A stretch of DNA of 43,495 nucleotides from an uncultured Pelagibacteraceae bacterium (GCA_902520335.1 CABYNS010000007.1:1-43495), one strand, 5' to 3'. Shown: positions 17,177 to 27,642, counted from the first letter of the stretch. Numbers and translations: made by a program. The notes: a model not told the origin generated them from the sequence alone.

Positions 17177-19371
17177 AAAAAATAATTTTTAGATTTTTAA
17201 TATTCACGTTATTAATAATATTTGGTTTTATTACTTATTTAAGTACCATTGGTATTAAAACAGATGCTTTTAATAGTCAAATATCTAAAGAGGTTAAAAA
17301 AATTGATAATCAGTTAGAGCTAGATTTAGATAAAATTAGCATCATCTTAGATCCTTTTAAATTTAAATTAATGTTAAAAACTGTTGGAGCAAATTTAAAG
17401 AATAGAAATAAATTAATTAAACTAGAGAGTATCAAGTCTAATATTGACATTAAAACATTCATAAATAAAAATTTTTCACTATCTGAATTAGATATAACAA
17501 CTAGGACAATCGAAATTAAAAATTTAATTTCATTTATAAGATTTATTAAGGATAGCCCTCAAATTTACATATTAGAAAAGTTTGTGGAAAAAGGATATTT
17601 GATAGCAGACATAAATCTTAAATTTGATCAAAAGGGTAATATTAAAGATGATTTTATTATAAAAGGATTTGTAAAAAATGGTGAGATTAAAGCCTTAAAA
17701 AAAATAAATTTATCAAAAATAAATTTTATTTTTAATCTTCAAAATAATAAATTTGAATTTAAAGAAATAAATTTATCATATGATAATAATAATTTGACCT
17801 TTCCAGAATTAAATATCAAAAAACAAAAAAATAAATTTTTGGTTTCAGGCAAAAATAATAGTAAAAATTTAGTTTTAGATAATAAAAAGATTAATCAATT
17901 ATTAAATATCGATTTTTCTAATCTAAAGATCAAATCAGCCGAGTTTGATTTATCAAATACTTTTTCATTTAAAATTGATAATAAATTCATGATAGATGAT
18001 TTTAAGATAGATTCCTTAATGAATTTAAAAAATTCTAAAATTGTAAGTTCAAAAAATTTGAAAGAGTTTTTTCCAGAATTAAACGAGATAATTGAGTTGT
18101 CAGATCACCAAATACAAATTGAATATAAAAAAGATCTCCTAAGTATTATTGGCAATGGAAATATTCTTATCCAAAAAGAAAAAGATAATATTAAGTATAA
18201 TTTTTTTAAATCAAAAAAAAACTTAAAATTTGATACTTCATTAGAAATTGAAAAAAACCCGTTTTACTTGAATTTTTTGAATTACAAAAAAGATCAAGAT
18301 GATAAATTAAAAATAATTATTCTTGGAGTTAAAAATCTTTTATCAAATGAAATTAATTTTAAGAATATATCGATAAAAGAAAAAAATAATAAATTTGAAA
18401 TTCAAAACTTATCATTATCGAAGAAAAATAAAATTAAATCTTTTAGTGAGGTAGATTTAAGTTATTTTGATAATGACTTATTAAAAAATGAGTTATCAAT
18501 TAAAAAAAGAGATAAAAATTATTCTTTAGAATCTAAGAGTTTTAATGCCACTAAAATTATAGATGATTTATTGAAAGATGATAAAGGTCCAGAGAGAAAA
18601 AAAATTTTTTCTAAAAATTTTAAACTAAATATCAAGATAGAGAAAGCATTCCTTGATAAAGATCATCTTATAGAAAATTTAGGTGGAAATTTAACATTTA
18701 AGAATAGTGAGGTAACTGATGTTAATTTAGCAGGAGATTTTTCTGCTAATCAGAGGATTAATTTTACTATTAGATCTTCTTCAAATGAGAAAATTACAAC
18801 ACTTTATTCTGATTTAGCTAAGCCTTTTGTTAATAGGTACAAGTTTATAAAAGGCTTTGAGGAAGGTAATTTAAATTTTCATTCTATCAAACAAAACAAT
18901 GTTTCTAATTCAAAATTAATAATAGATAATTTTAAAGTACAAGAAGTACCAGCTTTAGCAAAATTATTAACATTAGCATCTCTTCAAGGTATCGCTGACT
19001 TATTAACTGGCGAGGGAATAAGATTTACAGATTTTGAAATGAAATTTTCCAATAATAATGAGCTTATGATAATAGAGGAGTTATATGCCATCGGTCCCGC
19101 GATTTCTTTATTGATGGAAGGATATATTGAAAGTGATGATTTGGTTAGTCTTAGAGGAACTATGGTTCCAGCAACAACAATTAATAGAACTATATCTTCA
19201 ATTCCTCTTCTTGGAGATATTTTAGTAGGAAAAAAAGTTGGAGAGGGTGTTTTTGGTGTGAGTTTTAAGATAAAAGGTCCCCCAAATAAATTAAAAACAA
19301 CTGTAAACCCTGTGAAAACTCTTACACCAAGATTCATCACAAGAACTCTTGAAAAAATAAAAAAGAATTAG
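17173..19371 (+). CDS. DUF3971/AsmA-like envelope protein
   Basis: Protein of 732 residues with an N-terminal membrane anchor (about residues 5-24, IFRFLIFTLLIIFGFITYLS) and a long beta-rich, asparagine/lysine-rich periplasmic region. The C-terminal block has the AsmA/YhdP pattern: VPALAKLLTLASLQGIADLL, IEELYAIGPAISLLMEGYI, LRGTMVPATTINRTISSIP and LLGDILVGKKVGEGVFGVSF. AsmA-like proteins are thought to help move phospholipids to the outer membrane. The middle is poorly conserved and cannot be assigned further. It overlaps prfB by 4 bases and tyrS by 4 bases at the 3' ends. Confidence 0.8.
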   Translation: MKKIIFRFLIFTLLIIFGFITYLSTIGIKTDAFNSQISKEVKKIDNQLELDLDKISIILDPFKFKLMLKTVGANLKNRNKLIKLESIKSNIDIKTFINKNFSLSELDITTRTIEIKNLISFIRFIKDSPQIYILEKFVEKGYLIADINLKFDQKGNIKDDFIIKGFVKNGEIKALKKINLSKINFIFNLQNNKFEFKEINLSYDNNNLTFPELNIKKQKNKFLVSGKNNSKNLVLDNKKINQLLNIDFSNLKIKSAEFDLSNTFSFKIDNKFMIDDFKIDSLMNLKNSKIVSSKNLKEFFPELNEIIELSDHQIQIEYKKDLLSIIGNGNILIQKEKDNIKYNFFKSKKNLKFDTSLEIEKNPFYLNFLNYKKDQDDKLKIIILGVKNLLSNEINFKNISIKEKNNKFEIQNLSLSKKNKIKSFSEVDLSYFDNDLLKNELSIKKRDKNYSLESKSFNATKIIDDLLKDDKGPERKKIFSKNFKLNIKIEKAFLDKDHLIENLGGNLTFKNSEVTDVNLAGDFSANQRINFTIRSSSNEKITTLYSDLAKPFVNRYKFIKGFEEGNLNFHSIKQNNVSNSKLIIDNFKVQEVPALAKLLTLASLQGIADLLTGEGIRFTDFEMKFSNNNELMIIEELYAIGPAISLLMEGYIESDDLVSLRGTMVPATTINRTISSIPLLGDILVGKKVGEGVFGVSFKIKGPPNKLKTTVNPVKTLTPRFITRTLEKIKKN

Positions 19372-20597
19372 TTTATTTCAACTTTGATATGTCTTTTCTT
19401 ACCCAAGGAGAGTTTAATTGTATTATCTTCAAATAATTTTTCACTGATTATTAGTTTCTCATCATTAATAATTTGATTGTTAATTCTTACACCACTACCT
19501 TTAATCAATCTTCTTATCTCACTTTTAGATTTTTCTAACTTGGAAAGAATTATTAAATCAACAATACTTAACTTATCATTCAATTGATCTTTTTTAATTG
19601 AAACAGAAGGTAATGCAGAACCCATTGAATTTTCTGAAAAAGTTTTTTTTGCTGTTTCTTCACTTTTTTTCGCTTCTTGTTGACCATGAAGCATAGAAGT
19701 GGTTTGATTTGCTAAAACAATTTTTTGTTCATTAATATTTTTTTCTTTAATTTTCTCTATTTCATCAATACTTAAATCTGTGAAAAATTTCATGAATTTC
19801 GACACATCTCTATCATCTATATTTCTCCAAAATTGCCAATAATCGTATGGTGACAAAAATTTTTCATCCAACCATATTGCCCCATTTTCAGTTTTTCCCA
19901 TTTTAGCACCTGTCGCTAACGTGATTAAAGGAGTAGTTAAACCATATGTTTGTTGATTAGAATGTCTTTTAATTAAATCTACACCATTAACAATATTACC
20001 CCATTGATCAGATCCACCGATTTGCAATGCACAATTTTCTTTTTTATTAAGTTCTAAAAAATCGTAAGCTTGTAAAATCATATAATTGAATTCCATGTAA
20101 CTCAGAGATTGTTCTCTATCCAACCTTGTTTTTACACTTTCAAACGTTAACATTTTATTTATTGTAAAATGTTTTCCAATATCTCTCAAAAAAGAGATAT
20201 AATTTAAACCTTTAAGCCACTCATAGTTATTAACAAATATTGGTTTTATATTTTTATCATTTGTATCTAAAAATTTTTTTAAAATTCTCTCAATATTTTT
20301 GGAATTTTTTTCAATTTCGTCTTCACTTAAAATTTTTCGTGTTTTATCTTTACCAGATGGGTCTCCAATTCTTGTGGTTCCTCCACCTAACAATACAATT
20401 GGTTGGTGTCCATGTTTCTGGAGCATTCGTAAACACATAATTTGTAGGAGACTGCCAACATGTAAACTTTCAGCTGTACAATCAAAACCAATGTAGGCTT
20501 TAATCTTTTTTTTATCCAATAATGAAGATAACTCATTTTCATCAGTACATTGATAAAAGTAGCCTCTGTCTTTAAATTCTTTTAAAAATTTATTCAT
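19368..20597 (-). CDS. tyrS: Tyrosyl-tRNA synthetase
   Basis: Class I synthetase charging tRNA-Tyr. The 409-residue protein has the HIGH-type motif HVGS (residues 46-49) in IGFDCTAESLHVGSLLQ, the tyrosine-binding GGSDQWGNI, and a KMSKS-type loop KMGKT (232-236). A C-terminal S4 RNA-binding domain includes SEIRRLIKGSGVRINNQ. Length and motif spacing are normal for the TyrZ-like bacterial form. It is divergent from anmK, with 47 bases between them. Its stop overlaps the opposing AsmA-like gene stop. Confidence 0.97.
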   Translation of the reverse strand: MNKFLKEFKDRGYFYQCTDENELSSLLDKKKIKAYIGFDCTAESLHVGSLLQIMCLRMLQKHGHQPIVLLGGGTTRIGDPSGKDKTRKILSEDEIEKNSKNIERILKKFLDTNDKNIKPIFVNNYEWLKGLNYISFLRDIGKHFTINKMLTFESVKTRLDREQSLSYMEFNYMILQAYDFLELNKKENCALQIGGSDQWGNIVNGVDLIKRHSNQQTYGLTTPLITLATGAKMGKTENGAIWLDEKFLSPYDYWQFWRNIDDRDVSKFMKFFTDLSIDEIEKIKEKNINEQKIVLANQTTSMLHGQQEAKKSEETAKKTFSENSMGSALPSVSIKKDQLNDKLSIVDLIILSKLEKSKSEIRRLIKGSGVRINNQIINDEKLIISEKLFEDNTIKLSLGKKRHIKVEIN

Positions 20598-20644
20598 AAG
20601 CGTATAATTCTACAATATACAAATTTTGTTAAAAAAAAATAATA

Positions 20645-21790
20645 ATGAAAAAAAAGATATTCACCTCAATAGGTTTGATGAGTGGTACATCAATGGATGG
20701 AGTGGATTTGTCTGTTATAAAATCTGATGGTAATGATCAATTTTCCAGTATTTATGATACTTATAAAGAGTTTGATGATGGACTTTACAATCAATTAATT
20801 AGTTTAAGAGATAAAATTAGCAATTTTACAGACTTAAAAACTCATTCTAAAGAGATCAATGATGTAGAAAAAAAATTTACGTTATTCAACAGTCACTTAA
20901 TAAATGAAGTGATTGGAGACATTAATGAAGATATTGATTTAATAGGTTTTCATGGCCAAACAGTGTTCCATAATCCAAAAATTCAAATTTCTAAACAGTT
21001 AGGAGATGGAAGACTTTTATCTAGTTTATTTAAAAAAATTGTAATCAATAATTTTAGACAAAATGATTTAAATCATGGAGGCCAGGGTGCTCCACTTACG
21101 CCAATATTTCATAGTTTGATTTCAAAAATTATCCAAAAAAATTTTAAACTTAAATTGCCAATTAACATAATTAATATCGGAGGTATTACAAATATCACTC
21201 AAATCAAGGAGGATCTCAATCTTTCTATAAACTTTTTTGCTTATGATGTAGGACCAGGAAACTGTTTGATAGATGATTGGGTGAGAAATAATAAAGATCT
21301 AAAATTTGATAAAGATGGAAATTATGCAAATATTGGAAAAGTTGATGATCTAATTTTAAATCAAGCAATAGATAACTTTGAGTTTAAATCTTACGAAACT
21401 TCGTTGGATGTAAAAGATTTTGATACGTCATTTGTCAAAGGTTTGTCATTTGAGGACGGGTGCGCGACTTTAACAAAATTTACTGCATATTTAATTGCTG
21501 ATGGTTTGAGGAAAATTGATAAACAAAATAATATTAAACCACATCATTATATAATTTGTGGAGGTGGAAGAAAAAATAAATCTTTGATGCAATCGATTGA
21601 AAATTATTTGGTAAACAAGAATATAGTTATAAAAGATATAGATGATTATAATTTTGATGGTAATTTTGTCGAGTCACAAGCCTTTGCATATTTAGCTATA
21701 AGATCATATTTAAAATTACCAATCTCATTTCCAAGCACCACAAGATGTAAAAAAGCTATTTCTGGTGGTGATATTTTACAAAATTTTTAA
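20645..21790 (+). CDS. anmK: Anhydro-N-acetylmuramic acid kinase
   Basis: Phosphorylates and opens anhydroMurNAc so that cell-wall turnover products can be reused. The 381-residue protein starts with the family signature GLMSGTSMDGVDLSVI (residues 10-25). It continues with IGFHGQTVFHNP, NNFRQNDLNHGGQGAPLTPIF, IINIGGITNIT, AYDVGPGNCLIDDW and ICGGGRKNKSLM. All phosphate and sugar-binding landmarks are present. It converges on the alpha/beta hydrolase with a 4-base overlap of stop codons. Confidence 0.95.
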   Translation: MKKKIFTSIGLMSGTSMDGVDLSVIKSDGNDQFSSIYDTYKEFDDGLYNQLISLRDKISNFTDLKTHSKEINDVEKKFTLFNSHLINEVIGDINEDIDLIGFHGQTVFHNPKIQISKQLGDGRLLSSLFKKIVINNFRQNDLNHGGQGAPLTPIFHSLISKIIQKNFKLKLPINIINIGGITNITQIKEDLNLSINFFAYDVGPGNCLIDDWVRNNKDLKFDKDGNYANIGKVDDLILNQAIDNFEFKSYETSLDVKDFDTSFVKGLSFEDGCATLTKFTAYLIADGLRKIDKQNNIKPHHYIICGGGRKNKSLMQSIENYLVNKNIVIKDIDDYNFDGNFVESQAFAYLAIRSYLKLPISFPSTTRCKKAISGGDILQNF

Positions 21791-22443
21791 TAAAGCGCAG
21801 TTTCTTTTTTAATATACTTATTTAAACATTTATTTAATTCAGACTCTCTTTTTGTAAAAAAATGGTTTGCTTCAGATACAGTTTGAAATTCTACTTTAAT
21901 CCCTTTTTGTGCACTAAGTTTGTTATCTAAATCTTTAATAAACTCAAAAGGTACTAATTCATCTTTTTTTCCATAAACCATCAAACCTGAAGAAGGACAG
22001 GGTGATAAAAAAGAAAAATCATAAACATTAGGTTGAGGTGAAATTGCAATAAATCTATTTATTTCAGGTCTTCTCATTAACAACTGCATTGCGATTAAAG
22101 AACCAAAAGAAAATCCTGATACCCAACATTGCGAGTTATCAAAATTTTCTCTTTCTAACCAATCTAATGCAGCTGCAGCATCAGCTAGTTCTCCTTGTCC
22201 ATTATCAAATTCTCCATCACTTTTACCAACACCTCTAAAGTTTACCCGACACACAGAAAAATCATTTTCCATAAAAGCATTAAAAGTTTCGACAACAACT
22301 TTATTATTCATTGTTCCTCCATATTGAGGATGAGGTTGCAAGACCAAAGCAACAGGTGAAGTACTTTTTTTACTTTTAAAATATTTTGCCTCTAGTCTTC
22401 CGGCAGGACCAGGAATAAATATTTCTAAAATTTTATTATCCAT
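21787..22443 (-). CDS. Alpha/beta hydrolase
   Basis: Serine hydrolase fold of 218 residues, substrate unknown. The nucleophile elbow is GFSFG with S112. The oxyanion-side motif LVLQPHPQYGGTMNNKVV is typical of the small dienelactone-hydrolase-like group common in alphaproteobacteria. The catalytic acid region is MVYGKKDELVP, and the likely histidine is in SEANHFFTKRE. No signal peptide, so it is cytosolic. It is divergent from iscR with a 132-base gap that holds the iscR promoter and operator. Confidence 0.85.
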   Translation of the reverse strand: MDNKILEIFIPGPAGRLEAKYFKSKKSTSPVALVLQPHPQYGGTMNNKVVVETFNAFMENDFSVCRVNFRGVGKSDGEFDNGQGELADAAAALDWLERENFDNSQCWVSGFSFGSLIAMQLLMRRPEINRFIAISPQPNVYDFSFLSPCPSSGLMVYGKKDELVPFEFIKDLDNKLSAQKGIKVEFQTVSEANHFFTKRESELNKCLNKYIKKETALY

Positions 22444-22524
22444 ATTTGATATTGATAATTATTCTCAAAAAAAATTACGTTTAACACATGTACGTGACAA
22501 ATTGTTAGTATTTTTTTCTGATAG

Positions 22525-22549
22525 ATACTTGACTATTTTAGTCGGGTTT
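22525..22549 (+). promoter_or_regulatory. Type 1 IscR operator upstream of iscR-suf
   Basis: The 25-base site is ATACTTGACT ATTTTAGTCG GGTTT. It fits the E. coli type 1 IscR consensus (ATASYYGACTRWWWYAGTCRRSTAT) at 24 of 25 positions by hand comparison; the one miss is at position 24. It overlaps the -35 element of the only good promoter before iscR. The known logic is that [2Fe-2S]-IscR represses here when clusters are plentiful and releases when they are scarce. Confidence 0.88.
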
Positions 22550-22556
22550 ATATATA
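22529..22556 (+). promoter_or_regulatory. iscR-suf promoter
   Basis: TTGACT (22529-22534) as -35 and TATATA (22551-22556) as -10, with a 16-base spacer. The -35 lies inside the IscR operator. The iscR ATG follows about 20 bases downstream, with AAAGGA just before it as ribosome-binding site. Confidence 0.75.
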
Positions 22557-22575
22557 CCCAGTAAAATAAAGGATT

Positions 22576-23001
22576 ATGAAACTAACATCTAAAGGCAGAT
22601 ATGCTGTAATGGCTTTAGTGGATCTGGCTAGGTTTAACAATATTAACCCAGTATCGCTTAGAGACATCTCACTTAGACAAGGAATATCCCTTGATTACTT
22701 AGAGCAAATTTTTTCTAAACTCAGAAAAAAAGAGATTGTTCAAAGTGTAAGAGGAAATCAAGGTGGATATGTTTTAAACAAAAAAGCTAAAGAGATAAAA
22801 CTTACTAATATTTTTGATGCTGTTGATGAAAAAGTTAAAACTGTTCAGTGCAAAAAAGAGTCTAAAAAAGGATGCAACGGTAAATCTACAAAATGTTTAA
22901 CTCATAATTTATGGGACGAGCTTGAAAACCATATTAACGATTTTTTTGAAAAAAAAAGTTTAGAAGATCTTGTTCAAGACAATACTGAAAGAAGAATTTA
23001 A
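22576..23001 (+). CDS. iscR: Rrf2-family Fe-S sensing regulator IscR
   Basis: Winged-helix repressor that senses Fe-S status. The 141-residue protein begins [17 protein letters not shown], typical of IscR, with the recognition helix region around [20 protein letters not shown]. Cluster ligands are C92, C100 and C107, followed by H110 in KCLTHNLW, matching the Cys3-His pattern of E. coli IscR but with slightly longer spacing between cysteines. It heads the suf operon, two bases before sufB, and sits behind its own operator, so autorepression is likely. RirA-type function was considered, but the operator is of IscR type. Confidence 0.93.
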   Translation: MKLTSKGRYAVMALVDLARFNNINPVSLRDISLRQGISLDYLEQIFSKLRKKEIVQSVRGNQGGYVLNKKAKEIKLTNIFDAVDEKVKTVQCKKESKKGCNGKSTKCLTHNLWDELENHINDFFEKKSLEDLVQDNTERRI

Positions 23002-23003
23002 AA

Positions 23004-24446
23004 ATGGATACTAGAGAAAAAGATATAGAAAAGTTAAAAGATTATAAATATGGTTTTACTACCGATATAGAAAATATTAAAGCTCCAAAAGGCTTAAACG
23101 AAGACGTCATTAAGTTTATTTCTAATATTAAAAAAGAACCACAATGGATGTTAGACTTTAGGTTAAAGGCTTATGAGCGATTAAAACTTTTAAAAGAACC
23201 AAATTGGCAAAAACCAAAATATCCTAAGATTGATTATCAAGATTTATATTATTATTCAGCACCAAAAAGCATGAAAGATAAACCAAAAAGTTTGGATGAG
23301 CTTGATCCTAAACTTTTAGAGACATATAAAAAACTTGGAATTCCATTACAAGAGCAAGCAAGACTGAATGGAATTGCAGTCGATGCTGTATTTGACTCTG
23401 TTTCAGTAGCAACTACTTTTAAAGGTGAATTAACAAAGCATGGAATAATTTTTTGTTCAATGTCAGAAGCAATTCAAAAGCATCCTGATCTAGTAAAAAA
23501 ATATTTAGGCACTGTAATCCCTGTTACTGACCATTTCTTTGCCACACTAAACTCTGCTGTTTTTACAGACGGGTCGTTTGTTTATATTCCTGAGGGTGTT
23601 AAATGTCCTATGGAGCTATCAACTTATTTCAGAATTAATGCATCAGAGACAGGACAGTTTGAAAGAACATTAATTATTGCTGATAAAGGAAGTTACGTTA
23701 GTTATCTCGAAGGATGCACTGCTCCAATGAGAGATGAAAACCAATTACATGCAGCAAATGTTGAATTAATTGCTTTAGACGATGCAGAAATAAAATATTC
23801 AACAGTACAAAATTGGTATCCAGGTGATGAAAATGGTAAAGGTGGAATTTATAACTTTGTTACTAAAAGAGGATTGTGTAAAGGGAATAATTCTAAGATT
23901 TCTTGGACGCAAGTTGAAACAGGTTCAGCTATAACCTGGAAATATCCAAGCTGTATTTTAAAAGGCGATAATTCAATTGGTGAGTTTTATTCTATAGCAA
24001 TTACCAATAATCATCAAAAAGCAGACACTGGAACAAAGATGATTCATTTAGGACAGAATACTAAAAGTAAAATTATTTCAAAAGGAATAAGTGCTGGATT
24101 CTCTGATATGACTTACAGAGGTTTAGTAGATATTAATTCAAAAGCTAAAAATTCTAGCAACTACACACAATGTGACTCTTTATTAATGGGAAATAAATGT
24201 GGGGCACACACAGTACCTTATATCAAAAATAAAAATTTTGACTCAAATATTGCACACGAAGCTACAACATCAAAAATAAGTGAAGAACAATTACATTATT
24301 GCCAACAAAGAGGACTTAATCCTGAGGAAGCTGTAGGATTAATTGTTAATGGTTTTTGCAAGGAAGTACTGCAACAATTACCAATGGAGTTTGCAGTTGA
24401 AGCCCAGAAACTTGTAGGTATTAGCTTAGAGGGGAGTGTTGGTTAA
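23004..24446 (+). CDS. sufB: Fe-S cluster assembly scaffold SufB
   Basis: Core scaffold of the SUF system, working as SufBC2D. The 480-residue protein has the SufB-specific N-terminus ([20 protein letters not shown]), the [20 protein letters not shown] segment, and the C-terminal core [25 protein letters not shown]. The end reads [20 protein letters not shown]. It follows iscR by two bases and shares one base with the start of sufC, so it is clearly in one operon. Confidence 0.98.
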   Translation: MDTREKDIEKLKDYKYGFTTDIENIKAPKGLNEDVIKFISNIKKEPQWMLDFRLKAYERLKLLKEPNWQKPKYPKIDYQDLYYYSAPKSMKDKPKSLDELDPKLLETYKKLGIPLQEQARLNGIAVDAVFDSVSVATTFKGELTKHGIIFCSMSEAIQKHPDLVKKYLGTVIPVTDHFFATLNSAVFTDGSFVYIPEGVKCPMELSTYFRINASETGQFERTLIIADKGSYVSYLEGCTAPMRDENQLHAANVELIALDDAEIKYSTVQNWYPGDENGKGGIYNFVTKRGLCKGNNSKISWTQVETGSAITWKYPSCILKGDNSIGEFYSIAITNNHQKADTGTKMIHLGQNTKSKIISKGISAGFSDMTYRGLVDINSKAKNSSNYTQCDSLLMGNKCGAHTVPYIKNKNFDSNIAHEATTSKISEEQLHYCQQRGLNPEEAVGLIVNGFCKEVLQQLPMEFAVEAQKLVGISLEGSVG

Positions 24447-25180
24447 TGCTTAAAATTAGTAATTTAAATGCGAATGTTGAAAATAAATCAATATTAAAGG
24501 GTTTTTCATTAAATATAAATCCTGGCGAAGTTCACGCAATTATGGGTCCAAATGGTTCAGGAAAAAGTACATTATCTAACATTCTATCAGGAAAAAAAGG
24601 GTATGAGGTATCAGGTGAAATCTTATTTGAAAATAAAAATTTATTTGATCTTGAGACCGAAGAAAGGGCACACAAAGGAATATTTTTGGCTTTCCAATAT
24701 CCATTAGAAATTCCAGGTGTAAATACAAATATATTTTTAAAAACTTCTTTAAATGCAATCAGAAAAGCACGAGGTGAAAAAGAGTTAGATGCGATCGAGT
24801 TTTTAAAACTCGTAAAAGAAAAAGCCAAAGAATTAAAGTTTGATGAAGAAAAACTGAATAGGCAATTAAATGTTGGGTTTTCAGGTGGAGAAAAAAAGAA
24901 AAATGAAATTTTACAAATGTCTATGTTGGCCCCTAAATTATCTATTTTAGATGAGACAGATTCAGGATTGGATATAGATGCATTAAAAATAGTTGCTGAT
25001 GGAGTGAATACTTTGAGAAATAAAGATAATTCCTTTTTAATCATTACCCATTATCAAAGATTGTTGGATTATATTAAACCAGATTTTGTTCATGTTCTAA
25101 TGAATGGAAAGATAATTAGATCTGGTGGTCCAGAATTAGCAATTGAATTAGAAAAAAAAGGATACGAAAGTTTTAATTAA
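24446..25180 (+). CDS. sufC: Fe-S assembly ATPase SufC
   Basis: ABC-type ATPase of the SufBCD complex. The 244-residue protein has Walker A GPNGSGKS (34-41), the SufC-typical Q-loop area FLAFQYPLEIPGVN, signature GFSGGEKKKNE, and Walker B with LSILDETDSGLDIDALK. SufC proteins carry Asp-Glu-Thr-Asp-Ser-Gly-Leu-Asp here, as seen. It starts on the last base of sufB and is followed after one base by sufD. Confidence 0.98.
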   Translation: MLKISNLNANVENKSILKGFSLNINPGEVHAIMGPNGSGKSTLSNILSGKKGYEVSGEILFENKNLFDLETEERAHKGIFLAFQYPLEIPGVNTNIFLKTSLNAIRKARGEKELDAIEFLKLVKEKAKELKFDEEKLNRQLNVGFSGGEKKKNEILQMSMLAPKLSILDETDSGLDIDALKIVADGVNTLRNKDNSFLIITHYQRLLDYIKPDFVHVLMNGKIIRSGGPELAIELEKKGYESFN

Positions 25181-25181
25181 A

Positions 25182-26435
25182 ATGAGTGAACAATTACAAT
25201 CAGATTTTGATAAAATAGTGAAAAATTCAAAATTTTCTAATAGGGAAATTCAATTAAAAAAAGATTTCTTAAATAAGTTTATAGAGAGTGGTTTTCCAAA
25301 TAGAAAGCAAGAAGATTGGAAGTTTTTAGATATAAGTCAGATCATTAAAAAAAATATTAGTGATTTAAGTTATTTTATTGATTACTCGCAATCAAATAAG
25401 ATTGATCGATCTACTTTTGTTGATGGTTTAGAGCATAATAAGATTATTTTTTTAAATGGAAGAATTGAAAAAATTGATTTTAATCATGAAGACAAAAGTA
25501 AAATTGAAATAAGTGATGAAACTAAAAAAGATATTTCATTTAATTATGAAAACTCATTAATTGATCTAAATTGTGCATTCACTGATAAAGCTTTTAAAAT
25601 TCTGGTTAAAAAAGATTATTCTCTTAAAAAACCTTTGATAATTTATCATTCAACAAACGATAGTATAAAGTCCACTAATATCAATTTGAGATTAGACTTT
25701 GAATTAGGTGAAAATAGCTGTCTAAAACTTATTGATTATTTTGCTAATAACACAGCAAAAAATTTTATTAATATTTTTTATAATTTTGATTTGAAAAAAG
25801 ACTCAATTCTTAAAAATTATAAGATTGATAAATTTAGAAATGAAAATTTAAAATATTCTTTTAATAATATTGAACAAGGTAACAATAGTGTTTCAGAAAC
25901 ATTTATATTATCTGCTGGTTCAGATTATTTTAAAAATGAAGTTAATTGTAATTTAAATGGTGAGTATTCATCAGCGTTTATTAATGGTATTTTTTCCTTG
26001 AAAGAAAATCAACAACACGAAATTAGAACTACAATCAATCATTTAGTGGAGAACACAAAAAGTTATCAACTCATCAAAAGTGTTCTTGGAAAAAATTCAA
26101 AATCTGCATATCAAGGAAGAATATATGTAAATTCAAAAGCTCAAAAAACTGATGGGTATCAATTAAGCAAAGCAATATTATTAGATGAAACATCTGAGTT
26201 TAATGCAAAACCAGAATTAGAAATTTATGCTGATGACGTAAAATGTTCTCATGGATCAGCATCTGGTAGCTTGGATGAAAATTCAATTTTTTATTTAATG
26301 TCTCGCGGTTTGAATTATCAACAGTCAAAAGAACTCTTAATTAATGGGTTTTTATTAGATGTTGTTGAAAAAATCACTGACTTAGAAATAAAAAACTTAA
26401 TAAAAAAAATTATCGGATTAAATGAATATAAATAA
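25182..26435 (+). CDS. sufD: Fe-S assembly scaffold subunit SufD
   Basis: Partner of SufB in the SufBC2D scaffold. The 417-residue protein has the SufD N-terminal FPNRKQEDWKFLDIS. The middle is divergent. The conserved C-terminal beta-helix region includes AYQGRIYVNSKAQKTDGYQ, DDVKCSHGSASGSLDE and SRGLNYQQSKELLINGF. H352 and C350 in VKCSHGSA correspond to the conserved cysteine-histidine area of SufD (positions approximate). It overlaps sufS by 14 bases. Confidence 0.96.
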   Translation: MSEQLQSDFDKIVKNSKFSNREIQLKKDFLNKFIESGFPNRKQEDWKFLDISQIIKKNISDLSYFIDYSQSNKIDRSTFVDGLEHNKIIFLNGRIEKIDFNHEDKSKIEISDETKKDISFNYENSLIDLNCAFTDKAFKILVKKDYSLKKPLIIYHSTNDSIKSTNINLRLDFELGENSCLKLIDYFANNTAKNFINIFYNFDLKKDSILKNYKIDKFRNENLKYSFNNIEQGNNSVSETFILSAGSDYFKNEVNCNLNGEYSSAFINGIFSLKENQQHEIRTTINHLVENTKSYQLIKSVLGKNSKSAYQGRIYVNSKAQKTDGYQLSKAILLDETSEFNAKPELEIYADDVKCSHGSASGSLDENSIFYLMSRGLNYQQSKELLINGFLLDVVEKITDLEIKNLIKKIIGLNEYK

Positions 26436-27642
26436 CATTAAAAAAGAATTTCCAATTTTTGATGAAAAAATTCAAAATAATGATTTAGTTTATTTGGATA
26501 GCGCTAATTCATCTCAAAAACCCAAGGTAGTTCTGGATAGAATAAATGATTTTTACTCTAAGCAATTTTCAAATGTAGGAAGAAGTATTCATTATTTAGC
26601 TGTAGCAGCTACTAATTTATATGAAAATACAAGGACTTCTGTTCAAAAATATATAAATGCAAAAGATAAAAATGAGATCGTATTTACCAAAGGTGCTACG
26701 GAGGCCTTGAATTTAGTAGCTAATACTCTGGGTCAAGCAATCTTGGAACCTAATGATGAAATTTTAATTACAGAATTAGAGCATCATTCAAATTATGTTC
26801 CATGGCATTTTTTAAGAAAATCAAAAAATATTAAAATAAAATTTGCAGAGATTAATGAAGATGGGGATATACCAATAGAAAATATAGAGAAAGAAATCAC
26901 AGAAAAAACTAAAGTAATAGCTATAACTCATTTATCAAATGTTACTGGCGCAGTTTTACCAATCAAAGAGATAACTCAATTAGCGCACTCAAAAGGTATT
27001 GTCGTCGTAGTAGATGGATGTCAGGGAGGACCACATTTAAAATTAGATATGCAAGACTTAGATTGTGATTTTTACGCAATATCATGTCATAAAATGTACG
27101 GTCCAACAGGTCTTGGAGTTTTGTACGGGAAAAAGAAATGGTTAGAGCAACTTCCACCATATCAAGGGGGCGGAGGTATGATTAATGAAGTAAAAAAGGA
27201 TAGAATTTCTTATGGAGATCTTCCAAATAAGTATGAAGCTGGAACCATGGCTACAGCACAAGTGATTGCGTTTAATGAATCAATAAAGTTTTTGGAAAGT
27301 ATTGGAATTGAAAATGTAATTAAGCATGAAAAAGAATTAATAGAATACGGCCAAGAAATTTTAAAAAAGAATAATTCTGTGAAATTAATTGGAAATCCTA
27401 AAGAGCGAGGTGGAGTATTATCTTTTACTGTAGAAGGAGTTCATCCACATGATATTGCAACTATTCTAGATGAAACTGGGGTTGCTATAAGAGCAGGTCA
27501 TCATTGTTGTCAAATACTTCATGACAAATTAGGCATACCTGCAAGTGCACGTGCATCACTAGGAGTTTATAACACTAAAGATGACTTAGATAAATTAAAT
27601 GAAGGTATTAATAATTGTAAAAAAGTTTTTGATTTAAAATGA
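26422..27642 (+). CDS. sufS: Cysteine desulfurase SufS
   Basis: PLP enzyme that takes sulfur from cysteine for cluster assembly. The 406-residue group II desulfurase has the PLP lysine K224 in ISCHKMYGPTGLG and the persulfide cysteine C362 in RAGHHCCQ. The second cysteine of that pair, C363, replaces the alanine seen in E. coli. The N-terminal YLDSANSSQKPKVVLD and EHHSNYVPWH motifs are typical. Since sufU rather than sufE follows, SufU is the probable sulfur acceptor. It overlaps sufD by 14 bases and sufU by 4 bases. Confidence 0.97.
   Translation: MNINNIKKEFPIFDEKIQNNDLVYLDSANSSQKPKVVLDRINDFYSKQFSNVGRSIHYLAVAATNLYENTRTSVQKYINAKDKNEIVFTKGATEALNLVANTLGQAILEPNDEILITELEHHSNYVPWHFLRKSKNIKIKFAEINEDGDIPIENIEKEITEKTKVIAITHLSNVTGAVLPIKEITQLAHSKGIVVVVDGCQGGPHLKLDMQDLDCDFYAISCHKMYGPTGLGVLYGKKKWLEQLPPYQGGGGMINEVKKDRISYGDLPNKYEAGTMATAQVIAFNESIKFLESIGIENVIKHEKELIEYGQEILKKNNSVKLIGNPKERGGVLSFTVEGVHPHDIATILDETGVAIRAGHHCCQILHDKLGIPASARASLGVYNTKDDLDKLNEGINNCKKVFDLK

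Noticed and set aside
18984..19340. 118-codon antisense frame in the AsmA-like gene
   Set aside because: Lies within a clearly conserved C-terminal domain on the opposite strand; no recognisable product.
24532..25044. 170-codon open frame antisense to sufC
   Set aside because: It lies fully inside sufC on the other strand, encodes a low-complexity Phe/Ser/Asn-rich product and has no family resemblance. Long antisense frames are common opposite AT-rich genes.
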